DNA of 64,000 nt from JBKEAJ01 sp047972135 (GTDB taxonomy: Bacteria; Bacteroidota; Bacteroidia; Bacteroidales; Prolixibacteraceae). How positions within the stretch are numbered: the stretch's first letter is position 1; each line of letters opens with the position of its first letter. Location: the NCBI GenBank assembly GCA_047972135.1, contig JBKEAJ010000118.1, positions 17,802-81,801 on the forward strand. The letters are read 5' to 3'. Below the pieces are notes generated by a model. It saw nothing but the letters and a program-made list of their open reading frames with translations, was not told where the DNA came from and searched no databases. The position numbers and the translations under genes were made by a program. This document shows, piece by piece, positions 17,039-26,779 of this stretch.

Positions 17039-18087
17039 TTTTCTCTTTTTTTCAGCACAAACCAAGGAACAGAGTAAAGTCCCAAACTTATAAGCATCAA
17101 TATAAAGAGTTTAACAGTTTCATTTTCTATCCATGGCTGAATAGCCAATGCCAGTAGAATTATCACGACATTCGTACCAAGTATTAGAAATGTAGCTTTG
17201 TAATGTTTGTATCCAAGTCTCAGGAAGCTGTGATGGATGTGATTTTTATCTGGTTTAAAAGGAGAGTTTCCTGATTTAAGGCGAATAAAAAATACTCTCA
17301 GGGTATCGGTGAGTGGGTACGCTATAATTCCATATAGAAGAGAGGGTGATATTTGAGTATACCCATCAGTTCCTGGGTCATTTAAATATCTTATAGCCAT
17401 TATTGATATACTCAATCCCACGAGCATAGAGCCGGTATCGCCCATAAAGAGTTTATTTCTCAATCCAAACACATTATACATAAAGAAAGATATCAAAACT
17501 CCTGTCAAGGAAGCAGCAAATATAGCATACTGATATTCATTTCTAGTAATAAATATAATCGTAAACGCGAAGGACGAAACGATGCCTATACCCGATGCTA
17601 AACCGTCGATGCCGTCGATAAGATTAAACCCATTAATTATCAGCATCACCATAAAAATCGTTACAAAGACAGCAATCCAATAAGGAACGGGGGCACTTGT
17701 GATAAATCCATGAAAATCTTTTATATATAGGTCTGCCACAAAAATCACTATTGCCGTTGCAACTAGCTGAATAATCGATTTAGAGCGTGCCGATATGTCC
17801 AATATGTCATCCTTAATACCGATATAGAACAAAATGATAAGAGCAACCACAATATAAGGCAACTCAAGGAAAATATACTTATAGCAAAACAGGGTTGTCG
17901 AGACAGTTAAAGCCAAGAAAATCGCGGCTCCTCCGAGAGTTGGCACTCTTCTTTTAGTCACTTTTCGTTCGTCAGGTTCGTCGTACAAGTGTTTTTCTCT
18001 TGCAATAGTCAATATGCTGGGAATGCTGAAGTGTCCTATTATGAAACTAGCGAACAATGCAGCAAGTACTAAAATTAAATCTATCAT
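17026..18087 (-). CDS. WecA/TagO-type polyprenyl-phosphate sugar-1-phosphate transferase
   Basis: A 353-residue integral membrane enzyme of the MraY/WecA family that moves a sugar-1-phosphate (usually GlcNAc-1-P) from a UDP-sugar to undecaprenyl phosphate and so starts surface glycan synthesis. It has about ten membrane helices, the magnesium-binding GIKDDILD, the NGFNLIDGIDGLASG motif, FMGDTGS and the cytoplasmic HIHHS loop that separates WecA-like members from MraY. The exact sugar is not determined. Its stop and last codons overlap the 3' strand of rnpB helix P1. The upstream neighbour nth is divergent. Confidence 0.85.
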   Translation of the reverse strand: MIDLILVLAALFASFIIGHFSIPSILTIAREKHLYDEPDERKVTKRRVPTLGGAAIFLALTVSTTLFCYKYIFLELPYIVVALIILFYIGIKDDILDISARSKSIIQLVATAIVIFVADLYIKDFHGFITSAPVPYWIAVFVTIFMVMLIINGFNLIDGIDGLASGIGIVSSFAFTIIFITRNEYQYAIFAASLTGVLISFFMYNVFGLRNKLFMGDTGSMLVGLSISIMAIRYLNDPGTDGYTQISPSLLYGIIAYPLTDTLRVFFIRLKSGNSPFKPDKNHIHHSFLRLGYKHYKATFLILGTNVVIILLALAIQPWIENETVKLFILMLISLGLYSVPWFVLKKREKAGL

Positions 18088-18184
18088 AACAAAAGGCTTA
18101 ATCGGTAAAGCAAAGGTAGGTAAAAATACTTCAGTTCCAAATTTTTTTTATTTTTGTTTTCAGGTAACAATAAAAAAGTTTATA

Positions 18185-18847
18185 ATGGCTTCAAAACTGA
18201 CTAAGAAAGTACTATTCAAAGAACTTATCTCTTATTTTCAAAGTACAATGCCTATTGCTGAAACCGAGTTGAGCTACACAAACCCTTACGAACTGCTCGT
18301 TGCTGTAATCCTCTCTGCTCAGTGTACCGACAAGAGGGTAAATATTGTAACTCCCCCATTCTTTGAAAGATTTCCAAGTCCGGAGGTTTTAGCATCCGCC
18401 TCTGTCGAAGATGTTTTCGACATGATACGGTCTATCTCGTATCCGAACAACAAAGCCAAGCATTTATTAGGTATGGCGAAGATGCTCATTAATGATTTCG
18501 GAGGTAATATTCCTAGCGACATCAACGAGCTTCAACGTTTGCCAGGAGTTGGGCGCAAAACCGCAAATGTAATTGCCTCCGTGGTCTTCAACAAGCCTGC
18601 AATGGCGGTAGACACGCATGTTTTTAGGGTTTCCGAGCGCATAGGCTTAACAACGAACAGCAAGACTCCCTTAGAGACGGAAAAAACTTTAGTAAAGTAT
18701 TTTCCCGAGGACTTAATTCCTAAAGCTCACCATTGGCTCATTCTTCATGGGAGATATGTATGTTTGGCAAGAAAGCCCAAGTGTGAGCAATGTGGACTCG
18801 CACATCTATGTCGATACTACTCGAAAAATATATCTTTATCCAAATGA
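18185..18847 (+). CDS. nth: Endonuclease III
   Basis: A 220-residue DNA glycosylase/AP lyase that removes oxidised pyrimidines in base-excision repair. The helix-hairpin-helix LPGVGRKTA carries catalytic Lys125, and Asp143 follows in AVDTHVFR. The C-terminal [4Fe-4S] cluster cysteines have the classical spacing C-x6-C-x2-C-x5-C (193, 200, 203, 209). The frame is open from 18014, but the ATG at 18185 gives the family N-terminus. A TATTTTTG box lies about 30 bases upstream. Confidence 0.95.
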   Translation: MASKLTKKVLFKELISYFQSTMPIAETELSYTNPYELLVAVILSAQCTDKRVNIVTPPFFERFPSPEVLASASVEDVFDMIRSISYPNNKAKHLLGMAKMLINDFGGNIPSDINELQRLPGVGRKTANVIASVVFNKPAMAVDTHVFRVSERIGLTTNSKTPLETEKTLVKYFPEDLIPKAHHWLILHGRYVCLARKPKCEQCGLAHLCRYYSKNISLSK

Positions 18848-18860
18848 GTTTAACCTGAGT

Positions 18861-20063
18861 TTAATGCTCCTCGTCGAAGAATTTTGCTAATCCGCCGAGA
18901 GCTGTTTCCTTATAAAGCATAGGCAGGTCATGTCCGGTTTGTCTCATTGCCGTAACAACTTTGTCAAACGAGATATGATGCTGTCCGTCAGAAATAAGGG
19001 AGTATGTAGCATGCGAGAGCGAGCGTAGAGAAGCGAAAGCATTTCGCTCAATACAAGGTATTTGCACCAGCCCCCTAATCGGGTCGCAAGTTAGTCCTAA
19101 ATGGTGTTCGAGTCCCATTTCGGCAGCATATTCGATTTGCAAGGGAGTTCCGCCTTGCAACTGTGTTGCAGCACCCGAAGCCATAGCACATGCCACACCG
19201 ACCTCTCCTTGACAACCAACTTCTGCACCTGATATAGATGCATTTTGTTTGACAATGTTGCCTATCAGTCCGGCAGTTGCAAGTGCCCTAATAATTTTCT
19301 TATCGTTCATTTCATAAGAAGTTTTCATAAAGTAGCACACCGCGGGGAGCACACCGCAAGCACCACAAGTAGGAGCAGCAACGACGATATGTCCCGAAGC
19401 GTTCTCTTCAGACACTGCCAAGGAATATGCAAATAAGTTTGCGTTGCGTTTCATGCTTTTTGAGAAAGAGCGTCCCCTCTCGAAATATGTATGAGCTTTT
19501 CTTTGTAGTTTCAGTATTCCAGGCAGCTGTCCTTCTTCATTAAGCCCTCGTTTGATACAATCTTGCATAGTTTCCCAAACGAGCTGCAGATAGTCTTCAA
19601 TCTCTTCACCTTCAAACTCATAAACCAGTTCCCACATATTTCTACCGTTGCTTTTACACCAGTTTAGCACCTCCTGCATGTTCTTAAAGGGATAGACATC
19701 CTCAGTATCTTCGGACTTCCCAGTTGTAGATATTGCTCCTCCTCCCACGCTGAAATAGGTTTGCGAGTTTATAAGCTCTCCCGAGTTGGAATATGCTTCA
19801 AACTTCATAGCATTTGGATGCTGAGGCAAGAACTCCTCAGGTTTCCACACTATTTCTTTCAGTTTAGCTCCTAGTGCCTCCTCGACAGCTTTATCTGTAA
19901 GGTGTCCGTGTCCGGTTGCAGCAAGAGCTCCGTATAGAGTTACAACAAACTCGTGCGCACTCAGGTTTTGAGCTACAAATCTCGTTGCTGCTTTATTGGG
20001 AGCCATTGTGTGGCTACTCGATGGTCCATGACCGATGCGATATAGTTCTTTTAAGGACTTCAT
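18861..20063 (-). CDS. sdaA: L-serine dehydratase, iron-sulfur, single chain
   Basis: A 400-residue L-serine ammonia-lyase (serine to pyruvate and ammonia). The N-terminal beta domain begins with RIGHGPSSSHTMAP and the C-terminal alpha domain holds the [4Fe-4S] cluster cysteines (APTCGACG, GCQGEVGVACAMASGA, and a later Cys in LTCDPIRG). Both domains are fused in one chain of normal length. It overlaps leuB by 4 bases (ATGA), so the two genes are translationally coupled. The product feeds pyruvate, consistent with amino-acid catabolism together with korAB and ppdK. Confidence 0.93.
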   Translation of the reverse strand: MKSLKELYRIGHGPSSSHTMAPNKAATRFVAQNLSAHEFVVTLYGALAATGHGHLTDKAVEEALGAKLKEIVWKPEEFLPQHPNAMKFEAYSNSGELINSQTYFSVGGGAISTTGKSEDTEDVYPFKNMQEVLNWCKSNGRNMWELVYEFEGEEIEDYLQLVWETMQDCIKRGLNEEGQLPGILKLQRKAHTYFERGRSFSKSMKRNANLFAYSLAVSEENASGHIVVAAPTCGACGVLPAVCYFMKTSYEMNDKKIIRALATAGLIGNIVKQNASISGAEVGCQGEVGVACAMASGAATQLQGGTPLQIEYAAEMGLEHHLGLTCDPIRGLVQIPCIERNAFASLRSLSHATYSLISDGQHHISFDKVVTAMRQTGHDLPMLYKETALGGLAKFFDEEH

Positions 20064-21127
20064 TTATTTATTTTTTCAGCTATCCATGTTCCGACCTCAG
20101 ATGTAGAGTAAGACTTAGCGTCGCCAGCAATATCTTCGGTAACGACGCCTTGTTCGAGCGACTGATTTACTGCGTCTCTAATCATTTTACCTTCCTCTTC
20201 CAGCTTAAATGCATATTCAAACATCATTGCTGCAGAAAGAATTGTAGCTATTGGATTTGCTATATTTTTTCCTGTCGCCTGAGGATATGACCCGTGTATA
20301 GGTTCAAAAACGGAAGTATGTATTCCTATTGATGCCGATGGCAGTAGTCCAAGCGAGCCTGTAATTACACTAGCTTCGTCGGTAAGTATATCCCCAAACA
20401 TATTTTCAGTTACCATAACATCAAAATTTTTAGGCCACTGAACGATTTGCATAGCTGCATTGTCGACAAACATAAATTCTGTTTCTATGTCGGGATAGGA
20501 GCCTTTTATTTCCTGGGCAGTCTCTCGCCACAAGCGAGATGTAGCAAGCACATTTGCCTTATCGACTACTGTAAGTTTTTTATTTCTTTTTCCTGCAAAC
20601 TCGTAGGCAAGTTTTAGTATTCTGCTAATTTCTTCTTTCGTGTAAGTGCAGGTGTCATATGCGGTGTTGCCATCTTCGCTGCGTCCTTGAGGGCGACCAA
20701 AATATATTCCGCCCGTCAGTTCGCGTATGCAAATAAAGTCGGCATTTTCGACCAGCTCTTTTTTCAATGGTGATTTGTGCAATAATGATGGGAAAGTCGT
20801 TATCGGGCGGATATTAGCATACAGACCAAGTTCTTTTCTCATTTTCAGCAGACCTTGTTCGGGTCTCACTTTGGCATTTGGATTATTATCGAATTTTGGG
20901 TCTCCGATAGCTCCAAAAAGTACAGCATCCGATGCCATGCAAATATCATGGGTTTCTTTAGGGTATGGATCTCCCACTTTGTCTATTGCTATCGCTCCTG
21001 TCAATGCAGTTTTATATAGGGTTTCGTGTCCTTTTTTGTCACACACGGCTTTTATTACTTTCAGAGCCTGTTCAATTATCTCTGGTCCTATGCCGTCGCC
21101 CGGCAACACTGCGATATTTAGTTTCAT
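20060..21127 (-). CDS. leuB: 3-isopropylmalate dehydrogenase
   Basis: A 355-residue NAD-dependent dehydrogenase of leucine synthesis. Motifs are VLPGDGIGPEI at the N-terminus, the substrate-binding RELTGGIYFG, Tyr in NTAYDTCTYT, VDNAAMQIV and the metal/NAD segment VTENMFGDILTDEASVITGSLG. The frame continues upstream for 21 codons from 21190 (MIKNSKSIKPIAYSLLQ...), but that stretch is a dispersed repeat and LeuB proteins begin at MKLNIAVLPG, so the start is placed at 21127. leuA, leuC and leuD are not here; sdaA follows with a 4-base overlap. Confidence 0.93.
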   Translation of the reverse strand: MKLNIAVLPGDGIGPEIIEQALKVIKAVCDKKGHETLYKTALTGAIAIDKVGDPYPKETHDICMASDAVLFGAIGDPKFDNNPNAKVRPEQGLLKMRKELGLYANIRPITTFPSLLHKSPLKKELVENADFICIRELTGGIYFGRPQGRSEDGNTAYDTCTYTKEEISRILKLAYEFAGKRNKKLTVVDKANVLATSRLWRETAQEIKGSYPDIETEFMFVDNAAMQIVQWPKNFDVMVTENMFGDILTDEASVITGSLGLLPSASIGIHTSVFEPIHGSYPQATGKNIANPIATILSAAMMFEYAFKLEEEGKMIRDAVNQSLEQGVVTEDIAGDAKSYSTSEVGTWIAEKINK

Positions 21128-21262
21128 CTGTTTATATTTTTGCAATAAGCTGTAAGCTATAGGCTTTATGCTTTTGCTGTTTTTAATCATCCTCCTGTGT
21201 GTAGTTTGGCTTATTGCATATTGCTTAAAGCCTACTGCATGGAAGTTTCATGTGTTTATTTT
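21128..21262 (-). repeat. Start-codon-abutting repeat, copy 1 (upstream of leuB)
   Basis: About 120 bp directly before the leuB ATG match the segments before 36308 and 54120. The unit contains AGGCTTTA and GCAATAAGC, and later their complements TAAAGCCT and GCTTATTGC, so it can fold into a large stem. A copy of the start-region sequence (TAAACA-x-ATGAAACT) stands at both ends, like a target duplication. It encodes MIKNSKSIKPIAYSLLQ in frame with leuB. Confidence 0.8.
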
Positions 21263-21337
21263 TTGTTTTCTGACCACTGACCACTATTAGAATCTTGCTA
21301 CAAATGTAGTCAAATAAGTTATCATATTCTGCGAATT

Positions 21338-23698
21338 TTATAATCCCCAGTTATCAAAGATTAAGAATCCGAAGTTCAGTCCAATGAACACATCATTATT
21401 CCCATCAGGAGAGTAGTCTACCGATAGGCTGATAGGACCTAATGATGTATTGTACACTATTGCCGAAGAGAACAAGTAGTTTATGTTGTTCATAGGATTT
21501 ACTATTTCATTCTTTGCGCTCACATAAGATCCTGCGTCTTCAATACTGTAGGGTGGTTCTGTTGCTTTGTAATACCCTTCATTGACTTTCACGAAGGGAG
21601 CAAAAGCGTATCCTTCCGCTCTGATATCAAAGTTATCATTGAAAGAGTAAATATATCTCAGTCCGAAAGCTCCGTAGTTGTTGCTTCTCAAATGGTCATC
21701 GTACATAATTTGACTTGTGGGGGTAGGCGAAAATGCGTGCGAGAACATTGTAGAGGTATTCAGCGTTGCAAATGCCTGATTTACAGTACCCATTCCTTCC
21801 AAGAAAATACCCAGAGTATTTTTTTTTGACAAGGTGATATATATATCCTTCATCAGATAAATACTTCCCATATTGTGCACCTGCGAGAACTCCGAGACTA
21901 AGACGCTCGTTGAGCCGGGTGAGAAATCCTCCACTCCGTGTCCTACCTCTGCCACAATCACCGTTTCGCTACCATTTTTAGCATATTGCAGGCGTTCTTT
22001 ACTCGAATGTTTATATATAGCTCTAGCAGAGAACAGCATGTATTGGTTTTTTTCGGGAATAATCTCATTGGCAGCCGTTCCAACAAATTGGTCTGCATAG
22101 GTAATTGTAAAATTAGGCTCCAACATAATTGTACTTTTCCGAGAGACTGGCAGTTCCATTTTCACGCCTCCATAGATTTGTCGTTTTTGGGTGTCAAATT
22201 TTCCTGAAGAGTTCGACAAGAAGTCTGTCAGCAGTATATTTTTATATATCAGCGAATGATATTTTATTTGAGGTTTCAGATAGAATTTTCGTTTTGACGC
22301 AAACTCAATATGGCTAGTCAGCGAAGCGGAATTATAAAACTGTCCCAAATCTATTGCGGCTTTAAAGTAGTACGGGTTATTACCACTAAATAGGTTATAG
22401 TCGGCACTCAGATATATCTGATTTGCAGGCAAGGTTGACAGATGTCCTCCCAGATTAAACTTAAAAGCTTGGTCTTTTACCACATTGAGGTCTACATCGA
22501 AATATCCCGACCTTTGATTATATTTGAATACAGGTTTTAGCTCCTTCACCATTGGTTCGGCCAGCAGTCGATAGTATCCTTTAGCAAAACCTTCCATGTT
22601 AAGCACACCTTGTTCAGACTTCACCATTTTATACATATAGTTTATTTCCAAAGGGTTATCGACTCCTTTTATCGACAAATTGTCAAACACGAGCTTCGGT
22701 TTTAGGGAATTAAACAAGCCTCTGTCCATCTCGTGTCCTATTTGATCTTCTTGTCTGAGCAATCCAAGAGGTAAAACGCTGTCAATATAAGCCTTAGCAG
22801 TTGCGTATCCCATAAGATATGCAGAGTCTATATTATTAAAATCCAGCAAGCTGTATGCGCTCATGTCGGAATGCAGTATCACTCCTTTGTCGGCAGGAAT
22901 AGACAGGTTGTCGCCCCTCATTAACACTGTTTCGAGCTGATGATACAAATCTCCGTCTCTAACTGCATGTGTCATGGAAGTTACTTTATGAGCTATAGTA
23001 TAATCAGGAGAAAACTCTTTTATCATAATGTCTGCTGGCAGATTATTCATTATACCACCGTCAAAATATAGGGAGTCGTTTATTTTGACCGCCTTAAAAA
23101 CGATAGGGAAAGCCATTGAGGCTCTGATTGCATATCCCAGATATCCATTTTTAAAGACCGTAGTTTTGTTATCAGCATATATATTTGTTGCCACACATCG
23201 AAACGGCACAAAAAGATTATCAAAATTCCCCCTTGCAAAAGCTCCTGCACTTGCAAACACCTCATTTAGCAGCAGGTTAATTGGGCTTTCAGGTATAAAA
23301 TTGGTTGGCAATACGAACTTCAATTTCCCATCTTTTGTTTTTTCTACTCCCAGACTCAATATTGCAGAAGTATGCTCTCTGAGGGAGAAATACTTATACT
23401 CTTCCAGAACGTCTCCTTTCAAAAGGGATGCGAACTTGTCGGATGACAATAGTTCTACCATTTGGGCGGGAGTATATCCTGAGGCATACAGACCACCCAC
23501 GATAGCACCTATTGAAGTACCGCCTATATAGTCAATTGGTATATGATTATCTTCAAAGGCTTGCAGAAAGCCAATGTGTGCCATTCCTTTAGCTCCACCA
23601 CCACCAAGAGCCACGCCAATACTTTGAGCGCAGGTTTTCGATGTCGGCATTAAAACTAACGCCAACCAACACAGCAAAGAAAATAACTTTGCCATCAT
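21338..23698 (-). CDS. Patatin-like phospholipase with outer-membrane barrel (PlpD-like)
   Basis: A 786-residue exported protein. After a signal peptide (about 25 residues) the patatin domain carries the oxyanion hole GGGGAKGMAHIG, the nucleophile elbow GTSIGA and the catalytic DGG (YFDGGIMNNLPAD). A POTRA-like segment (about 300-380) and a C-terminal beta-barrel of the surface-antigen type follow. This order matches type Vd secretion proteins such as Pseudomonas PlpD, which carry an esterase/phospholipase to the surface. The internal start at 23698 is preferred over 23722 because it opens the signal peptide. Substrate and surface release are not shown by sequence. Confidence 0.85.
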   Translation of the reverse strand: MMAKLFSLLCWLALVLMPTSKTCAQSIGVALGGGGAKGMAHIGFLQAFEDNHIPIDYIGGTSIGAIVGGLYASGYTPAQMVELLSSDKFASLLKGDVLEEYKYFSLREHTSAILSLGVEKTKDGKLKFVLPTNFIPESPINLLLNEVFASAGAFARGNFDNLFVPFRCVATNIYADNKTTVFKNGYLGYAIRASMAFPIVFKAVKINDSLYFDGGIMNNLPADIMIKEFSPDYTIAHKVTSMTHAVRDGDLYHQLETVLMRGDNLSIPADKGVILHSDMSAYSLLDFNNIDSAYLMGYATAKAYIDSVLPLGLLRQEDQIGHEMDRGLFNSLKPKLVFDNLSIKGVDNPLEINYMYKMVKSEQGVLNMEGFAKGYYRLLAEPMVKELKPVFKYNQRSGYFDVDLNVVKDQAFKFNLGGHLSTLPANQIYLSADYNLFSGNNPYYFKAAIDLGQFYNSASLTSHIEFASKRKFYLKPQIKYHSLIYKNILLTDFLSNSSGKFDTQKRQIYGGVKMELPVSRKSTIMLEPNFTITYADQFVGTAANEIIPEKNQYMLFSARAIYKHSSKERLQYAKNGSETVIVAEVGHGVEDFSPGSTSVLVSEFSQVHNMGSIYLMKDIYITLSKKNTLGIFLEGMGTVNQAFATLNTSTMFSHAFSPTPTSQIMYDDHLRSNNYGAFGLRYIYSFNDNFDIRAEGYAFAPFVKVNEGYYKATEPPYSIEDAGSYVSAKNEIVNPMNNINYLFSSAIVYNTSLGPISLSVDYSPDGNNDVFIGLNFGFLIFDNWGL

Positions 23699-23810
23699 CG
23701 CATGTGCTATAAAAATTCTCATCTACATTTAAAAGTGTATGCTTAAACACCAAGCGACGGTAAAAATAAGCAATTCTGCCAAAGGTTTCAAAATAATATT
23801 TACTTTTCTC

Positions 23811-23842
23811 TTGTTTCTTTGTATTAATTATTACTACATTTG
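23811..23842 (+). promoter_or_regulatory. korAB promoter
   Basis: TTG at 23811-23813, a 21-base spacer and TACATTTG at 23835-23842 fit the Bacteroidetes consensus. Transcription would start near 23850, which rules out the upstream alternative start codon of korA at 23840. Confidence 0.65.
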
Positions 23843-23902
23843 AGCCATAAATTATATTACGTAGCGCATATATCTGTGTTTAACCATATTATTGATTCAC
23901 CT

Positions 23903-25741
23903 ATGAAAAATGAAAAAACGCATGTTGTAGAGAAGGTTGCTATCAGGTTTTCCGGCGATTCCGGCGATGGTATGCAATTAGTAGGCTCTATCTTCTCCGA
24001 CATTTCGGCAATTCAAGGGAATGACATAGCCACATTTCCTGATTTTCCTTCTGAGATTAGGGCACCACAAGGGACCATTGGGGGAGTGTCTGGTTTTCAG
24101 GTGCATTTTGGCAATGTTTCGATTTCCAATCCGGGAGACAGTGCTGATGTTCTGATAGCAATGAATCCGGCATCATTGAAAGCCAATATTCCCTATCTGA
24201 TGCCTCACTGCACAATAATTTGTGATTTTGATTCTTTCACCGAAAAGAATTGCGACAAAGCTGGTTTTAAGACTAATGATCCATTTAAGGAGCTAAATAT
24301 TCCCGACACCAGAGTAATAAGAGTACCTGCCACCTCTCTTACAAAGAAAGCACTTGAAGAATTTGATGCCGACAAAAAAGTCATAGGCAAGAGTAAAAAC
24401 ATGCTTATCTTGGGAGTAATCTGTTGGATGTACGACAGAGACATGAATACGGTAAAAAAAGCGATTAGTGATAAATTTAAATCCAAGCCTCAGGTTGCGG
24501 AGTTGAACATTGCTACTCTCAACGCCGGATATAACTTTGGAGCGAACGTACAGCTTGCCACACCACAATTCAAGGTTCACCCTGCCGACATCGCCAAAGG
24601 CAAATACAGAACCATGCAAGGCAATAAAGCTACGGCATGGGGACTGATGGCGGCATCGGAAAAATCGGGATTGGATCTTTTTCTAGGTTCCTATCCTATC
24701 ACTCCGGCGACCGACATATTGCAGGAGCTTGCCAAGCATAAGTCACTAGGAGTAAAGACTTTTCAGGCAGAAGACGAAATTGCGGGGATATGTACGTCAA
24801 TAGGAGCGTCCTTTGCAGGGAAGTTGGCAGCGACCTCCACGTCGGGGCCCGGTCTCGCCTTAAAATCCGAAGCGATAGGACTTGCAATAATGGCAGAGCT
24901 ACCTCTAGTAATTATAAACGTCCAAAGAGGAGGTCCATCAACGGGCTTACCCACCAAAACCGAGCAAAGCGATTTAAATCAAGCACTATATGGTAGGAAC
25001 GGCGAGTCGCCACTGATAGTTATGGCAGCCAGCTCACCTGCTGATTGTTTTTGGTATGCTTTTATGGCAGCGAAGTTGACCTTGGAACACATGACACCTG
25101 TCATATTATTGACCGACGGTTATTTAGGCAATGGCAGTGAGCCTTGGAAAATCCCACAGATGAAGGATTTACCCACAATCAAGCCTCGTATTGCCAAATC
25201 TCTGAAAGATTTTAGTGCATACAAACGCACTGACGACACCCTGGCTCGCGAATGGGCATTTCCGGGCATGCAAGGTTTTGAACATCGTATTGGAGGACTC
25301 GAAAAAGACGAAACGGGCTGTGTTAGCCACAATCCCCAAAACCACCAAAAAATGTCTGACCTTCGTCAGTCTAAAGTTGACAAAGTTCAAGAAGTAATTC
25401 CCGACCTAGAGCTAGTTGGCAGCAAAGATGCCGACCTATTGGTAGTAGGCTGGGGAGGTACTTACGGGCATCTTATCGATGCAGTCAGGCATATGCACAA
25501 AAACAATAAGAGTGTTGCATTAGCACATTTCAACTACATCCTTCCACTCCCAAAGAATACAGAGGAAGTATTGAGCAGGCACAAAAAGATTGTAGTATGC
25601 GAGCTTAACAATGGGCAATTTGCCTCATATTTAAGGGATAAAGTACCTGGCAACACCTATTTACAATACAATAAATTGCAAGGTTTGCCTTTCAGTGTAC
25701 ATGAGTTAGTTGAGCATTTTGAACAATTACTTGAAAAATAA
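23903..25741 (+). CDS. korA: 2-oxoacid:ferredoxin oxidoreductase, fused gamma-alpha subunit
   Basis: A 612-residue subunit of the thiamine-diphosphate enzyme that oxidatively decarboxylates a 2-oxoacid (probably 2-oxoglutarate) to acyl-CoA with ferredoxin. The N-terminal gamma domain starts RFSGDSGDGMQLVGSIF. The alpha (pyrimidine-binding) domain follows from about residue 215 with GSYPITPATDILQEL and the EDEIAGICTSIGAS region, and the C-terminal domain has VVGWGGTYGH. Substrate choice among KorA-like enzymes cannot be fixed from sequence. korB begins 4 bases after the stop. Confidence 0.88.
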   Translation: MKNEKTHVVEKVAIRFSGDSGDGMQLVGSIFSDISAIQGNDIATFPDFPSEIRAPQGTIGGVSGFQVHFGNVSISNPGDSADVLIAMNPASLKANIPYLMPHCTIICDFDSFTEKNCDKAGFKTNDPFKELNIPDTRVIRVPATSLTKKALEEFDADKKVIGKSKNMLILGVICWMYDRDMNTVKKAISDKFKSKPQVAELNIATLNAGYNFGANVQLATPQFKVHPADIAKGKYRTMQGNKATAWGLMAASEKSGLDLFLGSYPITPATDILQELAKHKSLGVKTFQAEDEIAGICTSIGASFAGKLAATSTSGPGLALKSEAIGLAIMAELPLVIINVQRGGPSTGLPTKTEQSDLNQALYGRNGESPLIVMAASSPADCFWYAFMAAKLTLEHMTPVILLTDGYLGNGSEPWKIPQMKDLPTIKPRIAKSLKDFSAYKRTDDTLAREWAFPGMQGFEHRIGGLEKDETGCVSHNPQNHQKMSDLRQSKVDKVQEVIPDLELVGSKDADLLVVGWGGTYGHLIDAVRHMHKNNKSVALAHFNYILPLPKNTEEVLSRHKKIVVCELNNGQFASYLRDKVPGNTYLQYNKLQGLPFSVHELVEHFEQLLEK

Positions 25742-25745
25742 AATC

Positions 25746-26765
25746 ATGGCAGATACAAAATACACATTCAAAGATTTTAAGAGCGACAACGAGGTGCGTT
25801 GGTGTCCTGGTTGTGGCGACTACGGTATATTGACAGCCGTACAACGCTCTATGGCAGAGTTGGAAGACATTGAGCATGAGGACCACGCCATAATCTCGGG
25901 TATAGGTTGCAGTTCGCGCTTTCCCTACTACATGAGTACCTTTGGTTTTCACACTATTCACGGTCGGGCTGCTGCCATAGCATCGGGAGTAAAATGTGCT
26001 AATCCTAATTTAACGGTATGGCAGATATCAGGCGACGGCGATGCGATGGCAATTGGCGGCAACCACTTCATTCATGCCATTCGCAGGAATATCAACATGA
26101 ACATGATTGTGTTCAACAACAAGATTTATGGACTTACAAAGGGGCAGTATTCTCCGACTTCTGACAGGGGCTGCGTCACTAAGACCTCTCCATTCGGGAC
26201 GGTAGAAAACTCTTTCAATGTTGGGCAGTTGGTACTTGGAGCAGGCGGTTCATTCTTTGCTCGCACAATGGATGTCAACCTAAAGCACAATCAGCAGATG
26301 TGTACCGATGCAGCAAGATTTAAGGGAACGGCTGTCATTGAGGTGCTACAGAACTGTGTTATCTTCAACGATGGTATATACTCAGATATTACAAAAGCCG
26401 ACAACAAGAAAGACAGGCAGCTATTTTTGGAGCATGGTAAGCCCATGATATATGGCGAGAACAACAATTTGGGTTTAATGCTTGACAAAGCGGGAAAGAT
26501 CATTTCGGTGGAAATTGGTAAAAACGGAATTACCGAGACCGACATATTAGTTCATGATGCACATTGTGAGGACACACATATTCATAATCATCTGATACGC
26601 ATGTCTCTTCCCCATTTGCCTATCGTTTTTGGAGTGATTCGTGCTGTGGACTCTCCTGTTTACGACGAGTGTATGGAATTGCAAGTCGAAGAAATTGAGC
26701 ATAAGAGTAAGATACACAACATGGACGAGCTCATGAATTCGGGCGACACATGGACAGTTGAGTAA
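25746..26765 (+). CDS. korB: 2-oxoacid:ferredoxin oxidoreductase, beta subunit
   Basis: A 339-residue thiamine-diphosphate-binding subunit partnered with korA. RWCPGCGDYGIL carries cysteines typical of KorB-type beta subunits, and the ThDP/Mg site is GDGDAMAIGGNHFIHA...NNKIYGLTKGQ. The frame is open from 25710, but the ATG at 25746 follows the korA stop by 4 bases and gives the family N-terminus. No separate ferredoxin-like delta subunit is adjacent, as is usual for the two-subunit type. A terminator lies downstream inside murI. Confidence 0.9.
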   Translation: MADTKYTFKDFKSDNEVRWCPGCGDYGILTAVQRSMAELEDIEHEDHAIISGIGCSSRFPYYMSTFGFHTIHGRAAAIASGVKCANPNLTVWQISGDGDAMAIGGNHFIHAIRRNINMNMIVFNNKIYGLTKGQYSPTSDRGCVTKTSPFGTVENSFNVGQLVLGAGGSFFARTMDVNLKHNQQMCTDAARFKGTAVIEVLQNCVIFNDGIYSDITKADNKKDRQLFLEHGKPMIYGENNNLGLMLDKAGKIISVEIGKNGITETDILVHDAHCEDTHIHNHLIRMSLPHLPIVFGVIRAVDSPVYDECMELQVEEIEHKSKIHNMDELMNSGDTWTVE

Positions 26766-26779
26766 ATCTCAGTATACAC

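Noticed and set aside
21127..21190. N-terminal extension of LeuB (MIKNSKSIKPIAYSLLQ...)
   Set aside because: The same peptide precedes two unrelated genes because it is encoded by a repeat; LeuB proteins start at the later Met.
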